From Flavobacterium sp. CF108 (GTDB lineage: Bacteria > Bacteroidota > Bacteroidia > Flavobacteriales > Flavobacteriaceae), in NCBI RefSeq assembly GCF_900129795.1, contig NZ_FQWW01000003.1, positions 620,001 through 684,000 of the forward strand: 64,000 nucleotides of DNA, given 5' to 3'. The notes below the pieces were generated by a model. That model searched no databases. It saw nothing but the letters and a program-made list of their open reading frames with translations, and had not been told where the DNA came from. Of this stretch, positions 28,152-37,115 are shown in pieces. How positions within the stretch are numbered: position 1 is the stretch's first letter; each line of letters starts with the position of its first letter. The translations under genes and the position numbers were made by a program.

Positions 28152-28259
28152 TAAAAATATTTATCAACCAGATTTAATCTAATTTTGTCGAAAATCTAAC
28201 AATTTAAAAGCCTAATTAAACGTGATTTTTGAGTACTTTCGTAGAATTAAATTTAATAC

Positions 28260-29396
28260 ATGAAAATAGCAATAGTTTGTTATCCGACATTTGGCGGTAG
28301 TGGTGTAGTTGCTACAGAACTAGGTCTCGAATTAGCCAGACGCGGACACGAAATACATTTTATAACTTACAGTCAGCCAGTAAGATTAGCGCTTTTAAAC
28401 CCTAATGTTCATTATCACGAAGTAAACGTTCCTGAATATCCTTTATTCCATTATCAGCCGTATGAATTGGCTTTGTCAAGCAAATTGGTCGATATGGTGA
28501 AATTGTATAAAATAGAAGTTCTGCATGTGCATTACGCTATTCCCCACGCTTATGCGGGTTATATGGCGAAACAAATGCTTAAGAATGAAGGAATTAATCT
28601 TCCGATGATTACAACGCTTCACGGAACTGATATTACGCTTGTTGGAAATCATCCGTTTTACAAACCTGCGGTAACTTTTAGTATCAATAAGTCTGATTAC
28701 GTGACTTCGGTTTCTCAGAGTTTGAAAGATGATACGCTGAAATTGTTTAAAATTAAGAATAAAATTAAGGTAATCCCGAATTTTATTGAATTGGATAAAG
28801 TTAGAAAAGACCCAACGGAACCTTGTCACAGATATGTAATGGCAAAGGAAAATGAGCGAATCGTAACACACATTAGTAACTTTAGAAAAGTAAAACGTAT
28901 TCCGGATATTATCAAGATTTTTTATAATATTCAGAAAGTAATGCCGGCTAAATTAATGATGGTGGGCGATGGACCTGAAAAAGAAAGAGCAGAGGTTTTG
29001 TGTATGGAACTGGGAATTTACGACAAAGTAATTTTCTTTGGGAACAGTAATGAAATCGATAAGATTTTATGCATGACTGATTTGTTTTTACTTCCGTCAG
29101 AAACAGAAAGTTTTGGTTTAGCAGCCTTAGAAGCAATGGCTTGCGGAGTTCCTGTAATTTCAAGTAATTCAGGAGGCTTGCCGGAAGTTAATTTTGATGG
29201 TGTTTCAGGATATTTAAGTGATGTTGGAAATGTCGACGAAATGGCTGCAAATGCAATCAAAATTTTAAAAGATGACGAAACTTTGAATAAGTTTAAAATC
29301 AATGCCTTAGAAGTAGCTAAGAACTTTGATATTAAAAATATTCTGCCTAAATATGAAGCTTTGTATCAAAGAGCAATTGACGATTATAAAGAATAG
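28260..29396 (+). CDS. bshA: N-acetyl-alpha-D-glucosaminyl L-malate synthase BshA
   Basis: First step of bacillithiol synthesis: transfers GlcNAc from UDP-GlcNAc to L-malate. GT4 glycosyltransferase, 378 residues, two Rossmann halves. Diagnostic N-terminus CYPTFGGSGVVATELGLELARRGHEIHF, then HVHYAIPHAYA, HGTDITLVG, and the nucleotide-sugar site LLPSETESFGLAALEAMACGVPVI with the catalytic Glu pair. Bacillithiol is the low-molecular-weight thiol of many Bacteroidetes. bshB and bshC are not in the window. The PrcB-like lipoprotein gene follows in the same direction after 28 bases. Confidence 0.94.
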   Translation: MKIAIVCYPTFGGSGVVATELGLELARRGHEIHFITYSQPVRLALLNPNVHYHEVNVPEYPLFHYQPYELALSSKLVDMVKLYKIEVLHVHYAIPHAYAGYMAKQMLKNEGINLPMITTLHGTDITLVGNHPFYKPAVTFSINKSDYVTSVSQSLKDDTLKLFKIKNKIKVIPNFIELDKVRKDPTEPCHRYVMAKENERIVTHISNFRKVKRIPDIIKIFYNIQKVMPAKLMMVGDGPEKERAEVLCMELGIYDKVIFFGNSNEIDKILCMTDLFLLPSETESFGLAALEAMACGVPVISSNSGGLPEVNFDGVSGYLSDVGNVDEMAANAIKILKDDETLNKFKINALEVAKNFDIKNILPKYEALYQRAIDDYKE

Positions 29397-29424
29397 AAAC
29401 ATTAATTTTAAAAATTTGAACGTA

Positions 29425-29847
29425 ATGAAAAAAGTAATTTCGGTTTTAGTAATTTTTGTTTTGATTTCCTGCGGAGCTAAAAAAACAACAGATTCAAAAG
29501 CTTTATATGAAGTTTTAACTGAACAGTCTGATGGAGGGGGAAATATTAAATTTTTCGAAATTTTGACAGAACCTAACGAGATCAAAATGCTTGAAAATGA
29601 TCCGCTTCTGGCTGCTAAAATGAAGCAGACTGATATTGCCAATTCTAATTATGTTATCCTTAATATGGGTGAGAAAAACACCGGAGGATATTCTATTGAA
29701 ATTGAAAAGGTTGAAGAAACGGATAAGAATATTATCATTACAGTAAAAGAAAAAAATCCTGCTCCAGATGCAATGGTAACGCAGGCTATAACTTATCCTT
29801 ATACAGTTGTAAAAATACATTCTAAAAAGGAGATTATTATTAAGTAA
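29425..29847 (+). CDS. PrcB-family lipoprotein
   Basis: 140 residues. Lipoprotein signal MKKVISVLVIFVLISCGAKK with lipobox LISC. The C-terminal half has the PrcB_C pattern, NSNYVILNMGEKNTGGYSIEIEKVEE, known from the dentilisin complex subunit PrcB, where it stabilises a protease. Homologous domains occur in many secreted proteins with no known protease partner. The longer in-frame extension overlaps bshA and was rejected because the lipobox start is unambiguous. Likely co-transcribed with bshA. Confidence 0.78.
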   Translation: MKKVISVLVIFVLISCGAKKTTDSKALYEVLTEQSDGGGNIKFFEILTEPNEIKMLENDPLLAAKMKQTDIANSNYVILNMGEKNTGGYSIEIEKVEETDKNIIITVKEKNPAPDAMVTQAITYPYTVVKIHSKKEIIIK

Positions 29848-29909
29848 GTTATTAGTAAAGAGTGACTGGTAAATAGTTATTAGTTATTAGTGAAAAGTTA
29901 GATGTGAAA

Positions 29910-29975
29910 TGTCAGGCTGAGCGTAGTCGAAGCCCTTTTTACCTTTAAAGCCCTTCGACTACGCTCAGGGTGACA
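29910..29975. repeat. inverted repeat with CTGAGCGTAGTCGAAG arms
   Basis: Arms CTGAGCGTAGTCGAAG and CTTCGACTACGCTCAG (16 bp, extended by TGTCA / TGACA at the outer ends) around a 20-base spacer. This sequence is a familiar dispersed intergenic repeat of Flavobacteriia. It sits just before a bidirectional terminator. Confidence 0.85.
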
Positions 29976-29997
29976 ATAATTTTTCAAAACATAAAAA

Positions 29998-30025
29998 AAA
30001 CCTGTCGCATTACAACGACAGGTTT
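29998..30025. terminator. intrinsic terminator, bidirectional
   Basis: Perfect 10-bp stem AAACCTGTCG / CGACAGGTTT with an 8-base loop, A run on the left and T-rich on the right. It serves the convergent PrcB-like and outer-membrane protein genes. Confidence 0.9.
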
Positions 30026-30052
30026 CTTCTTACAATTATTTTTTATTTTTAA

Positions 30053-30550
30053 TTAGAATCTGAATTTGACACCTAAACCAACGTCAAATCCGAAATTGTC
30101 ATCGTCATAGTATCCAGAACCGATTTCAGGTCTTGCATCTAATGACAGTGTGATAGGCACTTCTTTAAATCTATATTCGATACCAATATCTCCGGCCGCA
30201 AAAACATAAGTTCCGCTGTCATTGTATCTGTAATTATTGTTGTAATAATCGTGATCCCAGGCAGCAAGTCCACCACCTACACCAGCGTACCAGTTAAATC
30301 CTCCATCGATGTTCCAAACCCATTGGTAAAGAGCAACAGCTTTTATAGCGTCTACATCACTGCTGTTTCTCCAGCCTAAATCAAACTCAAGTCTGTTTTT
30401 TTGGTTCAATCCCAGCTGATATGATACTTCACCTCCAAATCCGTTATTGTCTCCTAAACGTAATCCTAAAGCGTGTTTTGAAATTTCTTGAGATTGAGCC
30501 GTAAATGCTAATCCCAAGAGCATAATGGCAGATAAAATAATCTTTTTCAT
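30053..30550 (-). CDS. small outer-membrane beta-barrel protein
   Basis: 165 residues. Signal peptide about 1-20 (LLGLAFTAQSQ). The mature part alternates hydrophobic and polar residues in about eight strands and ends in Phe (FDVGLGVKFRF), the hallmark of an OmpA/OmpW-size barrel. Asp/Tyr/Asn-rich loops (DHDYYNNNYRYND, GSGYYDDDN) would face outward. No enzymatic motif. A -7 box TACATTTG lies about 22 bases upstream on the coding strand. Confidence 0.82.
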   Translation of the reverse strand: MKKIILSAIMLLGLAFTAQSQEISKHALGLRLGDNNGFGGEVSYQLGLNQKNRLEFDLGWRNSSDVDAIKAVALYQWVWNIDGGFNWYAGVGGGLAAWDHDYYNNNYRYNDSGTYVFAAGDIGIEYRFKEVPITLSLDARPEIGSGYYDDDNFGFDVGLGVKFRF

Positions 30551-30707
30551 AAAATGGTTAATTAATTTTTTTCAAATGTATAATCGTACTCTATGTAAGA
30601 ACGTATAACATTTTTAGAAATTGTTATATAATTCACATTTTGTAAATGTAAATTACATAAACTTAAAATAGTTAACCTTTGTGAATGCTTGTAAATACTG
30701 GCGCATT

Positions 30708-31532
30708 TTACTTTTTAAGAATGATATTTGATAGCATTTGAGAGGTCAAAATATCTTCCATTTCAAAAAGATTTTCTTCTTCTGTAAAGTCTGTATGGGT
30801 GTATGAGTATAATTTCCAACGCTTTTTATGATACTCAAGAGCCGTTAAATTTTCGACCCAGTCGCCAGAATTTAAGTATAAAGTAGAACCGTGTTTGTTC
30901 TCTTTAGTAAGGATTTTTGGTTCATGAATATGCCCGCAGATTACATAATCGTAATTTTTCTCGATAGCCAGATCAGTTGCTGTAGTTTCAAAATCCGAAA
31001 TAAATTTTACAGCCTTTTTTACGCTGGCTTTTATTTTTTTAGAAAAAGAGTAAGGTTCGCGGCCTAATTTTGCCAGACACCAGTTAGCAAAACGATTCAT
31101 CAAAATTAAATAATCATAACCTAATCCGCCTAGTTTTGCAATCCATTTAGAATGCTGTACAGATGCATCAAAAACGTCTCCGTGAAAAATCCAGGCCTTT
31201 TTATCGTCTAATTCTATAACTAATTTATCGACCAAAGAAAAATTTCCCATGTTCATGTCGCTGAATTTTCGAAGAATCTCGTCATGATTTCCAGTAATGT
31301 AATACACTTTTGTGCCTTTAGAAGCCATCCCGATAATGCGCTGGATTACTCTTAAATGTGATTTAGGAAAATAAGATTTTCTAAACTGCCATGCATCAAT
31401 TATATCTCCGTTTAAAACTAAAATTTTAGGTTTAATGCTTGATAAATAGTTGTTTAGTTCTTTAGCGTGGCTTCCGTAAGTTCCCAAATGGACATCAGAA
31501 ATAATGACCAATTCGACATTTCGTTTTTTCAA
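30708..31532 (-). CDS. lpxH: UDP-2,3-diacylglucosamine diphosphatase (LpxH-type metallophosphoesterase)
   Basis: Calcineurin-like phosphoesterase that hydrolyses UDP-2,3-diacylglucosamine to lipid X in lipid A synthesis. Metal motifs are all present: ISDVHLG, NGDIIDAW, TGNHDE, IFHGDVFD and CGHIHEP. The central insert with the aromatic/basic LAKLGREPYSFSKKIKASVKKAVKF resembles the lipid-binding cap of LpxH. At 274 residues it is about 30 longer than the E. coli enzyme. Family assignment is firm; the exact substrate is inferred. Confidence 0.82.
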   Translation of the reverse strand: MKKRNVELVIISDVHLGTYGSHAKELNNYLSSIKPKILVLNGDIIDAWQFRKSYFPKSHLRVIQRIIGMASKGTKVYYITGNHDEILRKFSDMNMGNFSLVDKLVIELDDKKAWIFHGDVFDASVQHSKWIAKLGGLGYDYLILMNRFANWCLAKLGREPYSFSKKIKASVKKAVKFISDFETTATDLAIEKNYDYVICGHIHEPKILTKENKHGSTLYLNSGDWVENLTALEYHKKRWKLYSYTHTDFTEEENLFEMEDILTSQMLSNIILKK

Positions 31533-31696
31533 TTTTTCTTAATTTGAAGTTCCACAAATGAAAGAAAATCTATCAGAATTTGTTTTATCAAAAGGTTACT
31601 AATTCGGAGGCAATCTTAATAAATTGTGATTTTTAAAGTGTTTAATCTTTAATTAATATTACCAATTTTTAATTTTTTAATTTAATTCATAAAACT

Positions 31697-31704
31697 TACA
31701 TTTG
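31697..31704 (+). promoter_or_regulatory. -7 promoter box upstream of aroC
   Basis: TACATTTG matches the Bacteroidetes -7 consensus TAnnTTTG and lies 16 bases before the aroC start. No TTG at the expected -33 distance was found. Confidence 0.5.
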
Positions 31705-31720
31705 CTCAAAACAAATTACA

Positions 31721-32779
31721 ATGGCAGGAAATAGCTACGGCACCCTATATAAAGTTACAACATTTGGAGAATCTCATGGTGAAGCTTTAGGCGGAATTAT
31801 AGACGGTTGTCCATCAGGAATACAGCTTGATTTTGAAGCGATTGAAGTTGAAATGTCTCGCAGAAAACCGGGGCAGTCGGCTATCGTAACACAAAGAAAA
31901 GAACCAGATGCGGTTCAGTTTTTATCTGGAATATTTGAAGGAAAAACGACCGGAACACCAATTGGTTTTATTATCCCAAATACCAATCAAAAATCAGACG
32001 ATTACTCGCATATAAAAGATAATTACAGACCAAGTCATGCTGATTATGTGTATGACCAAAAATATGGTTTTCGTGATTACCGCGGCGGCGGAAGAAGTTC
32101 TGCGCGTGAAACAGCAAGCAGAGTAGTAGCAGGTGCAATTGCAAAACAAATGCTTCCTCAAATAAAAATTAATGCTTACGTTTCTTCTGTTGGCCCAATT
32201 CATTTAGATACACCTTATCAGGAATTAGATTTCTCTAAAATCGAAAGCAATCCTGTTCGCTGCCCAGATGAAAAATCGGCAGCTATTATGGAAGAATATA
32301 TTCGTGATATCCGCAAGCAGGGAGATACTGTTGGCGGTGTAGTTTCATGTGTAATTCAAAATGTTCCGGTTGGTTTAGGTGAACCTGTTTTTGATAAATT
32401 ACATGCAGAATTAGGAAAAGCAATGCTTTCAATCAATGCAGTAAAAGGTTTTGAATACGGAAGTGGTTTCTCTGGTTCTGAAATGAAAGGAAGCGAACAC
32501 AACGATTTATATAATCCTGACGGAACTACAAAAACAAATCTTTCTGGCGGAATCCAGGGCGGAATAAGCAACGGAATGGATATTTATTTTAGAGTAGCTT
32601 TTAAACCTGTTGCGACTATCATGCAGACTCAGGATTCTCTGGATAATAAAGGAAATATTACACCAATGACCGGAAAAGGACGTCATGATCCGTGTGTGGT
32701 GCCTCGTGCAGTACCAATCGTTGAGGCGATGGCTGCGATTGTTTTGGCTGATTTTTATTTAATCAACAAAACATATTAA
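31721..32779 (+). CDS. aroC: chorismate synthase
   Basis: Last step of the shikimate pathway: converts 5-enolpyruvylshikimate-3-phosphate to chorismate with reduced FMN. 352 residues. Signatures present: [18 protein letters not shown] near the N-terminus, the Arg-rich [19 protein letters not shown]-type loop ([11 protein letters not shown]), and the C-terminal [20 protein letters not shown]. It stands in a monocistronic position with a transporter gene 51 bases downstream. Confidence 0.97.
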   Translation: MAGNSYGTLYKVTTFGESHGEALGGIIDGCPSGIQLDFEAIEVEMSRRKPGQSAIVTQRKEPDAVQFLSGIFEGKTTGTPIGFIIPNTNQKSDDYSHIKDNYRPSHADYVYDQKYGFRDYRGGGRSSARETASRVVAGAIAKQMLPQIKINAYVSSVGPIHLDTPYQELDFSKIESNPVRCPDEKSAAIMEEYIRDIRKQGDTVGGVVSCVIQNVPVGLGEPVFDKLHAELGKAMLSINAVKGFEYGSGFSGSEMKGSEHNDLYNPDGTTKTNLSGGIQGGISNGMDIYFRVAFKPVATIMQTQDSLDNKGNITPMTGKGRHDPCVVPRAVPIVEAMAAIVLADFYLINKTY

Positions 32780-32830
32780 TAAAAGTAAGACAGTGAGGGT
32801 CTTATATTTTAATAATTTAAAAGTAAATTA

Positions 32831-34117
32831 ATGCAAATTACAGAAACTAAAAAGAAATCATTTTTTTCGGGATTAACGGGGCAAATTATAATTGCAATGG
32901 TGCTTGGGGCAGTTTTGGGAATTATTATCCATAATTCAATTTCACAAGAAGCAGCAGTATCGTTTAGTAATAAAATAAAAATGCTGGCTACGATCTTTAT
33001 CAGATTAGTACAAATGATTATTGCGCCTTTAGTTTTTACCACATTAGTAGTAGGAATTGCAAAGTTAGGTGATATTAAAACTGTTGGAAGAGTTGGAGGA
33101 AAAGCACTTGGCTGGTTTTTTACAGCTTCTTTTGTATCCTTATTAATCGGATTATTTTTTGTAAATATTTTAGAACCGGGTGTTGGTTTAAAGCTTGATC
33201 ATGTTGATATGGCTGCTGCCAGCGAAGTTACAGCTAAAACAAAAATATTATCTGTTGAAAATTTTGTTGAGCATATTGTTCCTAAAAGTATTTTTGAAGC
33301 AATGGCAACTAATGAAATCTTGCAAATTGTAATATTTTCTATCTTTTTTGGATTAGCAGCTGCTTCATTGGGAAGTACGGTAAAACCAATTATAAATGCC
33401 TTTGATAAAGCTTCGCATATCGTTTTAAAAATGGTAAACTATGTAATGAACTTTGCTCCAATTGGAGTTTTTGGTGCCATTGCAGGAGTATTTGCTATTA
33501 GAGATGCAGAAGAATTAATTATTACTTATTTTAAATTCTTCGGATCATTTTTAGTAGGTATCGGGACCTTATGGGTAGTCTTAGTTGTAGTAGGTTATAT
33601 TTTCTTAAAAGGAAGAATGACCGAATTATTAAAACGTATTACAGGACCATTAGCGATTGCTTTTGGAACAACAAGCAGTGAAGCCGTTTTTCCTAAATTA
33701 ACAGAGGAATTAGAAGATTTTGGTGTTAAAAACAAAATTGTAGCCTTCATGCTGCCATTAGGTTATTCGTTTAACCTTGACGGAAGTATGATGTACATGA
33801 CTTTTGCCAGTATCTTTATCGCTCAATTTTATGGCGTTCATTTAGATGTAGGGACGCAAATGGCTATGCTTTTGGTTTTAATGTTAACCAGTAAAGGTAT
33901 TGCTGGTGTACCAAGAGCAAGTTTAGTAATTGTTGCAGCGACTTGCGGAATGTTTAAAATTCCGGTTGAAGGTATTGCCTTGATTTTACCAATTGACCAT
34001 TTCTGTGATATGTTTAGAAGTGCAACAAATGTACTTGGAAACGCGCTGGCAACTTCGGTTGTTGGAAAATGGGAAGATGGTAAAGAAGAGAAATTGGATA
34101 TAGCAGAAGAGAATTAA
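32831..34117 (+). CDS. dicarboxylate/amino acid:cation symporter (DAACS family)
   Basis: 428 residues with the eight-helix, two-hairpin fold of GltPh-like transporters. Landmarks: LGMIIHNSI-type TM1, FVRLVQMIIAPLVF-type segment (FIRLVQMIIAPLVFTTLV), hairpin 1 GTTSSEAVFPK, the TM7 Na-site NLDGSMMYMTF, hairpin 2 KGIAGVPRASLVI, and in TM8 DHFCDMFRSATNVLGNA with the Asp and Arg that bind the substrate amino or carboxyl groups. The Arg in TM8 favours acidic substrates such as glutamate, aspartate or C4-dicarboxylates. A strong terminator follows. Confidence 0.92.
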   Translation: MQITETKKKSFFSGLTGQIIIAMVLGAVLGIIIHNSISQEAAVSFSNKIKMLATIFIRLVQMIIAPLVFTTLVVGIAKLGDIKTVGRVGGKALGWFFTASFVSLLIGLFFVNILEPGVGLKLDHVDMAAASEVTAKTKILSVENFVEHIVPKSIFEAMATNEILQIVIFSIFFGLAAASLGSTVKPIINAFDKASHIVLKMVNYVMNFAPIGVFGAIAGVFAIRDAEELIITYFKFFGSFLVGIGTLWVVLVVVGYIFLKGRMTELLKRITGPLAIAFGTTSSEAVFPKLTEELEDFGVKNKIVAFMLPLGYSFNLDGSMMYMTFASIFIAQFYGVHLDVGTQMAMLLVLMLTSKGIAGVPRASLVIVAATCGMFKIPVEGIALILPIDHFCDMFRSATNVLGNALATSVVGKWEDGKEEKLDIAEEN

Positions 34118-34134
34118 TATATTCTTTAAAACAT

Positions 34135-34173
34135 AAAAAAACCGTAACAGACTTTTGTTTGTTACGGTTTTTT
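34135..34173. terminator. intrinsic terminator, bidirectional
   Basis: 13-bp stem AAAAAACCGTAAC / GTTACGGTTTTTT with a 13-base loop. It ends the symporter transcript and can end the peptide transcript coming from the other side. Confidence 0.9.
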
Positions 34174-34219
34174 ATTTTTATAATAGTTTGCGGCTGAACA
34201 AAATCAGTCCATAAACTTA

Positions 34220-34345
34220 TTAAGCAGCTACTTTTCCTTTTCTATCAGCTTCATCAGGTGCTGGTGTGTCACCGCCTGTAATAGTTTTTTGTTGTGCTTT
34301 AGTCAATTTTTCAGTTTCTGCAAATTTTAAAAAGTTTTCTAACAT
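34220..34345 (-). CDS. double-glycine leader peptide 1 (41 aa)
   Basis: A tiny gene on the minus strand. The leader is MLENFLKFAETEKLTKAQQ followed by KTITGG, the Gly-Gly pattern (Leu-Thr-Lys then Ile-x-Gly-Gly) of bacteriocin-type precursors exported by C39-peptidase ABC transporters. The predicted released part is 16 residues, DTPAPDEADRKGKVAA; it is very hydrophilic and lacks Cys, so it does not look like a lanthipeptide or a pore-forming bacteriocin. A near-identical gene lies 92 bases upstream with its own copy of the leader region. No C39 exporter, radical-SAM or cyclase gene is nearby, so export would use a distant machine. Coding status is supported by the preserved frame between the two copies. 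Confidence 0.75.
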   Translation of the reverse strand: MLENFLKFAETEKLTKAQQKTITGGDTPAPDEADRKGKVAA

Positions 34346-34437
34346 AGTTTTTTAGTTTTAGTTGCTCCAATCTTCTAAAACACTTGGGGCATGTGTTTTT
34401 TTATTTCTATAAAAGTTGAATAAAATCAACTAATAAA

Positions 34438-34569
34438 TTATTTTGCTGCAACTTTACCTTTTCTAGAATCTTCTGACTCTGGAGCTAGTGCTTCACCACC
34501 AGTGATTGCTTTTTGTTGTGTTTTAGTCAATTTTTCTGTTTCTGCAAATTTTAAAAAGTTTTCTAACAT
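34438..34569 (-). CDS. double-glycine leader peptide 2 (43 aa)
   Basis: Paralogue of peptide 1, on the same strand. The leader differs at only a few residues (MLENFLKFAETEKLTKTQQ, then KAITGG). The predicted core is EALAPESEDSRKGKVAAK, and its terminal RKGKVAA is identical to that of peptide 1, whereas the residues just after Gly-Gly differ. Strong conservation of the leader and of the last seven residues, with drift between them, is what selection on two functional ends would give. About 55 bases of 5' leader are also conserved between the copies, so each could be transcribed independently. Function unknown. Confidence 0.75.
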   Translation of the reverse strand: MLENFLKFAETEKLTKTQQKAITGGEALAPESEDSRKGKVAAK

Positions 34570-34901
34570 AGTTTTTTAATTTTAGTTGCTCCAATCTTCT
34601 AAAACACTTGGGGCTTGTGTTTCTTAATTTTGTTAAAAATAGCATTATTTTTCATGATTATGATGTTTTTATTAAATATTTTATAATAAAAAGCACATTA
34701 AAAGTAAAGATCTTGTCTTGCAATGTTTTAAAGCTTTGAAAGAGTTTTTGTTGAGAATAGTAACTTAAGCCTATAAACTTTAAGTTTCATAAATATTTAA
34801 ATGCCTTTTTTAAGTATTTTTAGAAGCGAAAAATAGTAGAATGATTATTGAATCTTTAGGTTATTAAGGCAATACTGTTACTGTGTATTATGATAATAAT
34901 G

Positions 34902-34909
34902 TATATTTG
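34902..34909 (+). promoter_or_regulatory. -7 promoter box of the hybrid histidine kinase gene
   Basis: TATATTTG fits TAnnTTTG exactly and lies 19 bases before the start codon, giving a very short 5' leader. No clear TTG at -33. Confidence 0.5.
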
Positions 34910-34928
34910 AATAAACATATCCCAAATT

Positions 34929-37115
34929 ATGCTTCATTATAGATTTTGTTTTTTAATTTTTACTTTTTTAAACATACTATGTCTTGAGTCGCCAGCTCAA
35001 AACCATGCTGTATCTCTTATAAAAGTTAAAGACATAACTCAAGAAGCTTGCGATTATTTAGACGAAACTAATTACGAAAAATCCTTAAAGAAATCCGGAA
35101 TTGCCCTGCAGTATGCATTTGATCTAAAAAATGATACGCTGATTTCAAGGAATTACAACATAATCGGAATTAATTTTCACGATTTGGGCGAAGTTAATAA
35201 AGCTGTATTTTTTTATAAGAAGGCATTATTCTACGCAGAACGATCTAATATTGTTAGCTTAAGAATGATGATAACCAGTAATTTAGGTAATTTGTATTTT
35301 TTTGAAAAAAGAATGTACAATGACGGAATTACGTATTATAAAGAGTCATTAAAATTTGGAAGACAGCAAAAATACCTCAAAGAAGTTGCCATAACCAATC
35401 TTAATATAGTCTGGTCGTATTTCAAGATTGGAAACTATAAAGAAGGATTACCTTATTTGCAATACATCAATAAACATCAAAATGATTTAAAAGGAAAATC
35501 AAATGATATTGCTTTAAATTTTTTAAATGGAATGTATTGGGCCAGTGAAAATGAAAATGATAAAGCAACTGCCTATTTTATAAAAGCAATTTCTTGCGGT
35601 AAGTCTCAAGATGAAAAACCAGATTTGGCATATGCGCATTTAGAGTATTCAAAATTTTTAAGTAAAATAGGAAAACACAAAGAAGCGTATAATAATCTGG
35701 TTATATATAATAAAATTACAGGTGAACTCTATAGTCAGGAAAAGCTTAAAAAAGCCTCTATAGCGGGTTTAAACTTAGAACTGGATGAATACAAAAGACA
35801 GATTGAGAAAATTGAAAATGAAAAAACATCTCAATTACAAAGTTTAAAAAAATCAAGGATCATTGTAATCCTGTTTATCCTTATTTCGTTGATTCTGCTT
35901 TTTTTAATTGTAACCTTAATTAAGAATATCGGACTTAAGAAAAAGCACAATTTAGAGCTTCTAAAAGCAAAAGAAATGGCAGAAGAAGCCTCTGTGCTTA
36001 AAACTCAATTTATTTCTACGATAAGCCACGAATTGCGTACTCCGTTGTATGGCGTTGTCGGGATAACCAATATGCTTTTAGAAGAACACAAAGAGTTATC
36101 TCAAAGTGAACATTTAAGTGCTTTAAAATTTTCTGCCAGATATTTGTTATCTCTTGTAAATGATATTTTGCAAATCAATAAAATTGAAGAGAATAAAGTC
36201 GTTCTGGAAAGTTTAACTTTTAATATTTCAGATGAGATAACGGTGATCAAGAATTCACTTTCTTTTTTATCTCAAAAAAATAACAACAAAATTAATGTTG
36301 AAATTGATCACGCAATCCCCGAATATTTAATTGGAGATAAACTGCGTCTGGCTCAAATTTTAATGAACCTCGTAAGCAACGCTTTAAAGTTTACTAAAGA
36401 TGGTGAAGTTGAAATTAGAGTTAAACTGGATAGGATAGAAGGTAAGTTTTATCATCTGGATTTTTTGATAAAAGATAATGGTGTTGGAATTGCTGCTGTC
36501 GATCAAAATAAAATATTCGAGAAATTTGTTCAGGTAGGAAGAAAAGAAGAAGATTACCAGGGAACAGGATTAGGTTTAAGCATTGTAAAACGCTTATTAG
36601 GGCTTTTTGGAAGCTCGATCAGTCTAGAAAGTGATCTTGGTGCAGGAACTTCATTTTCATTTTCTATTCCTTTTGAACATGATCCTCTCAAAACAAAAAA
36701 AATCATTGAAAATATCGAAGTCGATTTAACTTCAAGCGATATCTACAAAATTCTTATTGTCGAAGATAACCTCATTAATCAATTAGTAACCAAGAAAATT
36801 ATTGAAAAAAATAATTTTGTCTGCAAAGTAGTTGATGACGGTTTTGCTGCTCTTTCAATATTAGATAAAGAAGAATTTGATCTTATCTTGATGGATATTA
36901 ATATGCCGTTAATGAACGGATTTGAAACCACAAAAAGAATTCGCCAGCTTGGTATAAAAACCCCGGTTGTAGCTTTAACCGCTTTTGATAAAGATGAAAT
37001 TACAGATGAAGCAGTTTCATCAGGAATGAATGATATTATCGTGAAACCTTTTGAACCTGTAAAGCTGTTTAAGATTTTAAATTACCTTATAAATGAATCA
37101 AAAAACGCTGGTTAA
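34929..37115 (+). CDS. TPR-containing hybrid sensor histidine kinase/response regulator
   Basis: 728 residues. Signal sequence about 1-23, then a periplasmic region of tetratricopeptide repeats (about 40-265). A short coiled coil follows, one membrane helix (about 310-331), a HisKA domain with phospho-acceptor His367 in ISHELRTPL, and a HATPase domain with the N, G1 and G2 boxes (NLVSNALKF, DNGVGI, GTGLGLSIVKRLLG). The C-terminal receiver domain has Asp656 in LMDINMP and VALTAF. The output would be a phosphorelay to a separate partner, since no DNA-binding domain is attached. TPR sensors of this type are common in flavobacteria. Its stop lies inside a terminator hairpin shared with the convergent helicase gene. 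Confidence 0.92.
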   Translation: MLHYRFCFLIFTFLNILCLESPAQNHAVSLIKVKDITQEACDYLDETNYEKSLKKSGIALQYAFDLKNDTLISRNYNIIGINFHDLGEVNKAVFFYKKALFYAERSNIVSLRMMITSNLGNLYFFEKRMYNDGITYYKESLKFGRQQKYLKEVAITNLNIVWSYFKIGNYKEGLPYLQYINKHQNDLKGKSNDIALNFLNGMYWASENENDKATAYFIKAISCGKSQDEKPDLAYAHLEYSKFLSKIGKHKEAYNNLVIYNKITGELYSQEKLKKASIAGLNLELDEYKRQIEKIENEKTSQLQSLKKSRIIVILFILISLILLFLIVTLIKNIGLKKKHNLELLKAKEMAEEASVLKTQFISTISHELRTPLYGVVGITNMLLEEHKELSQSEHLSALKFSARYLLSLVNDILQINKIEENKVVLESLTFNISDEITVIKNSLSFLSQKNNNKINVEIDHAIPEYLIGDKLRLAQILMNLVSNALKFTKDGEVEIRVKLDRIEGKFYHLDFLIKDNGVGIAAVDQNKIFEKFVQVGRKEEDYQGTGLGLSIVKRLLGLFGSSISLESDLGAGTSFSFSIPFEHDPLKTKKIIENIEVDLTSSDIYKILIVEDNLINQLVTKKIIEKNNFVCKVVDDGFAALSILDKEEFDLILMDINMPLMNGFETTKRIRQLGIKTPVVALTAFDKDEITDEAVSSGMNDIIVKPFEPVKLFKILNYLINESKNAG

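Larger units (their letters stand above)
34220..34623 (-). repeat. tandem duplication carrying the two leader-peptide genes
   Basis: Two direct repeats, 34220-34397 and 34438-34623, each consisting of a peptide gene plus its 5' leader. In the leader, TTGCTCCAATCTTCTAAAAC and CACTTGGGGC are identical in both copies (given as on the plus strand). AAACAC and GTGTTT flanking the GGGGC can pair as a small hairpin in each copy. The remaining DNA up to the histidine kinase gene is AT-rich with no other gene seen. Confidence 0.85.

Noticed and set aside
28476-28871. 131-codon minus-strand frame within bshA
   Set aside because: Complement of a conserved glycosyltransferase; the product has His/Arg/Phe-rich antisense-like composition and no start context.
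29910-29975. Inverted repeat as an insertion sequence end or attachment site
   Set aside because: No transposase or integrase and no target duplication nearby; it is a dispersed intergenic repeat.
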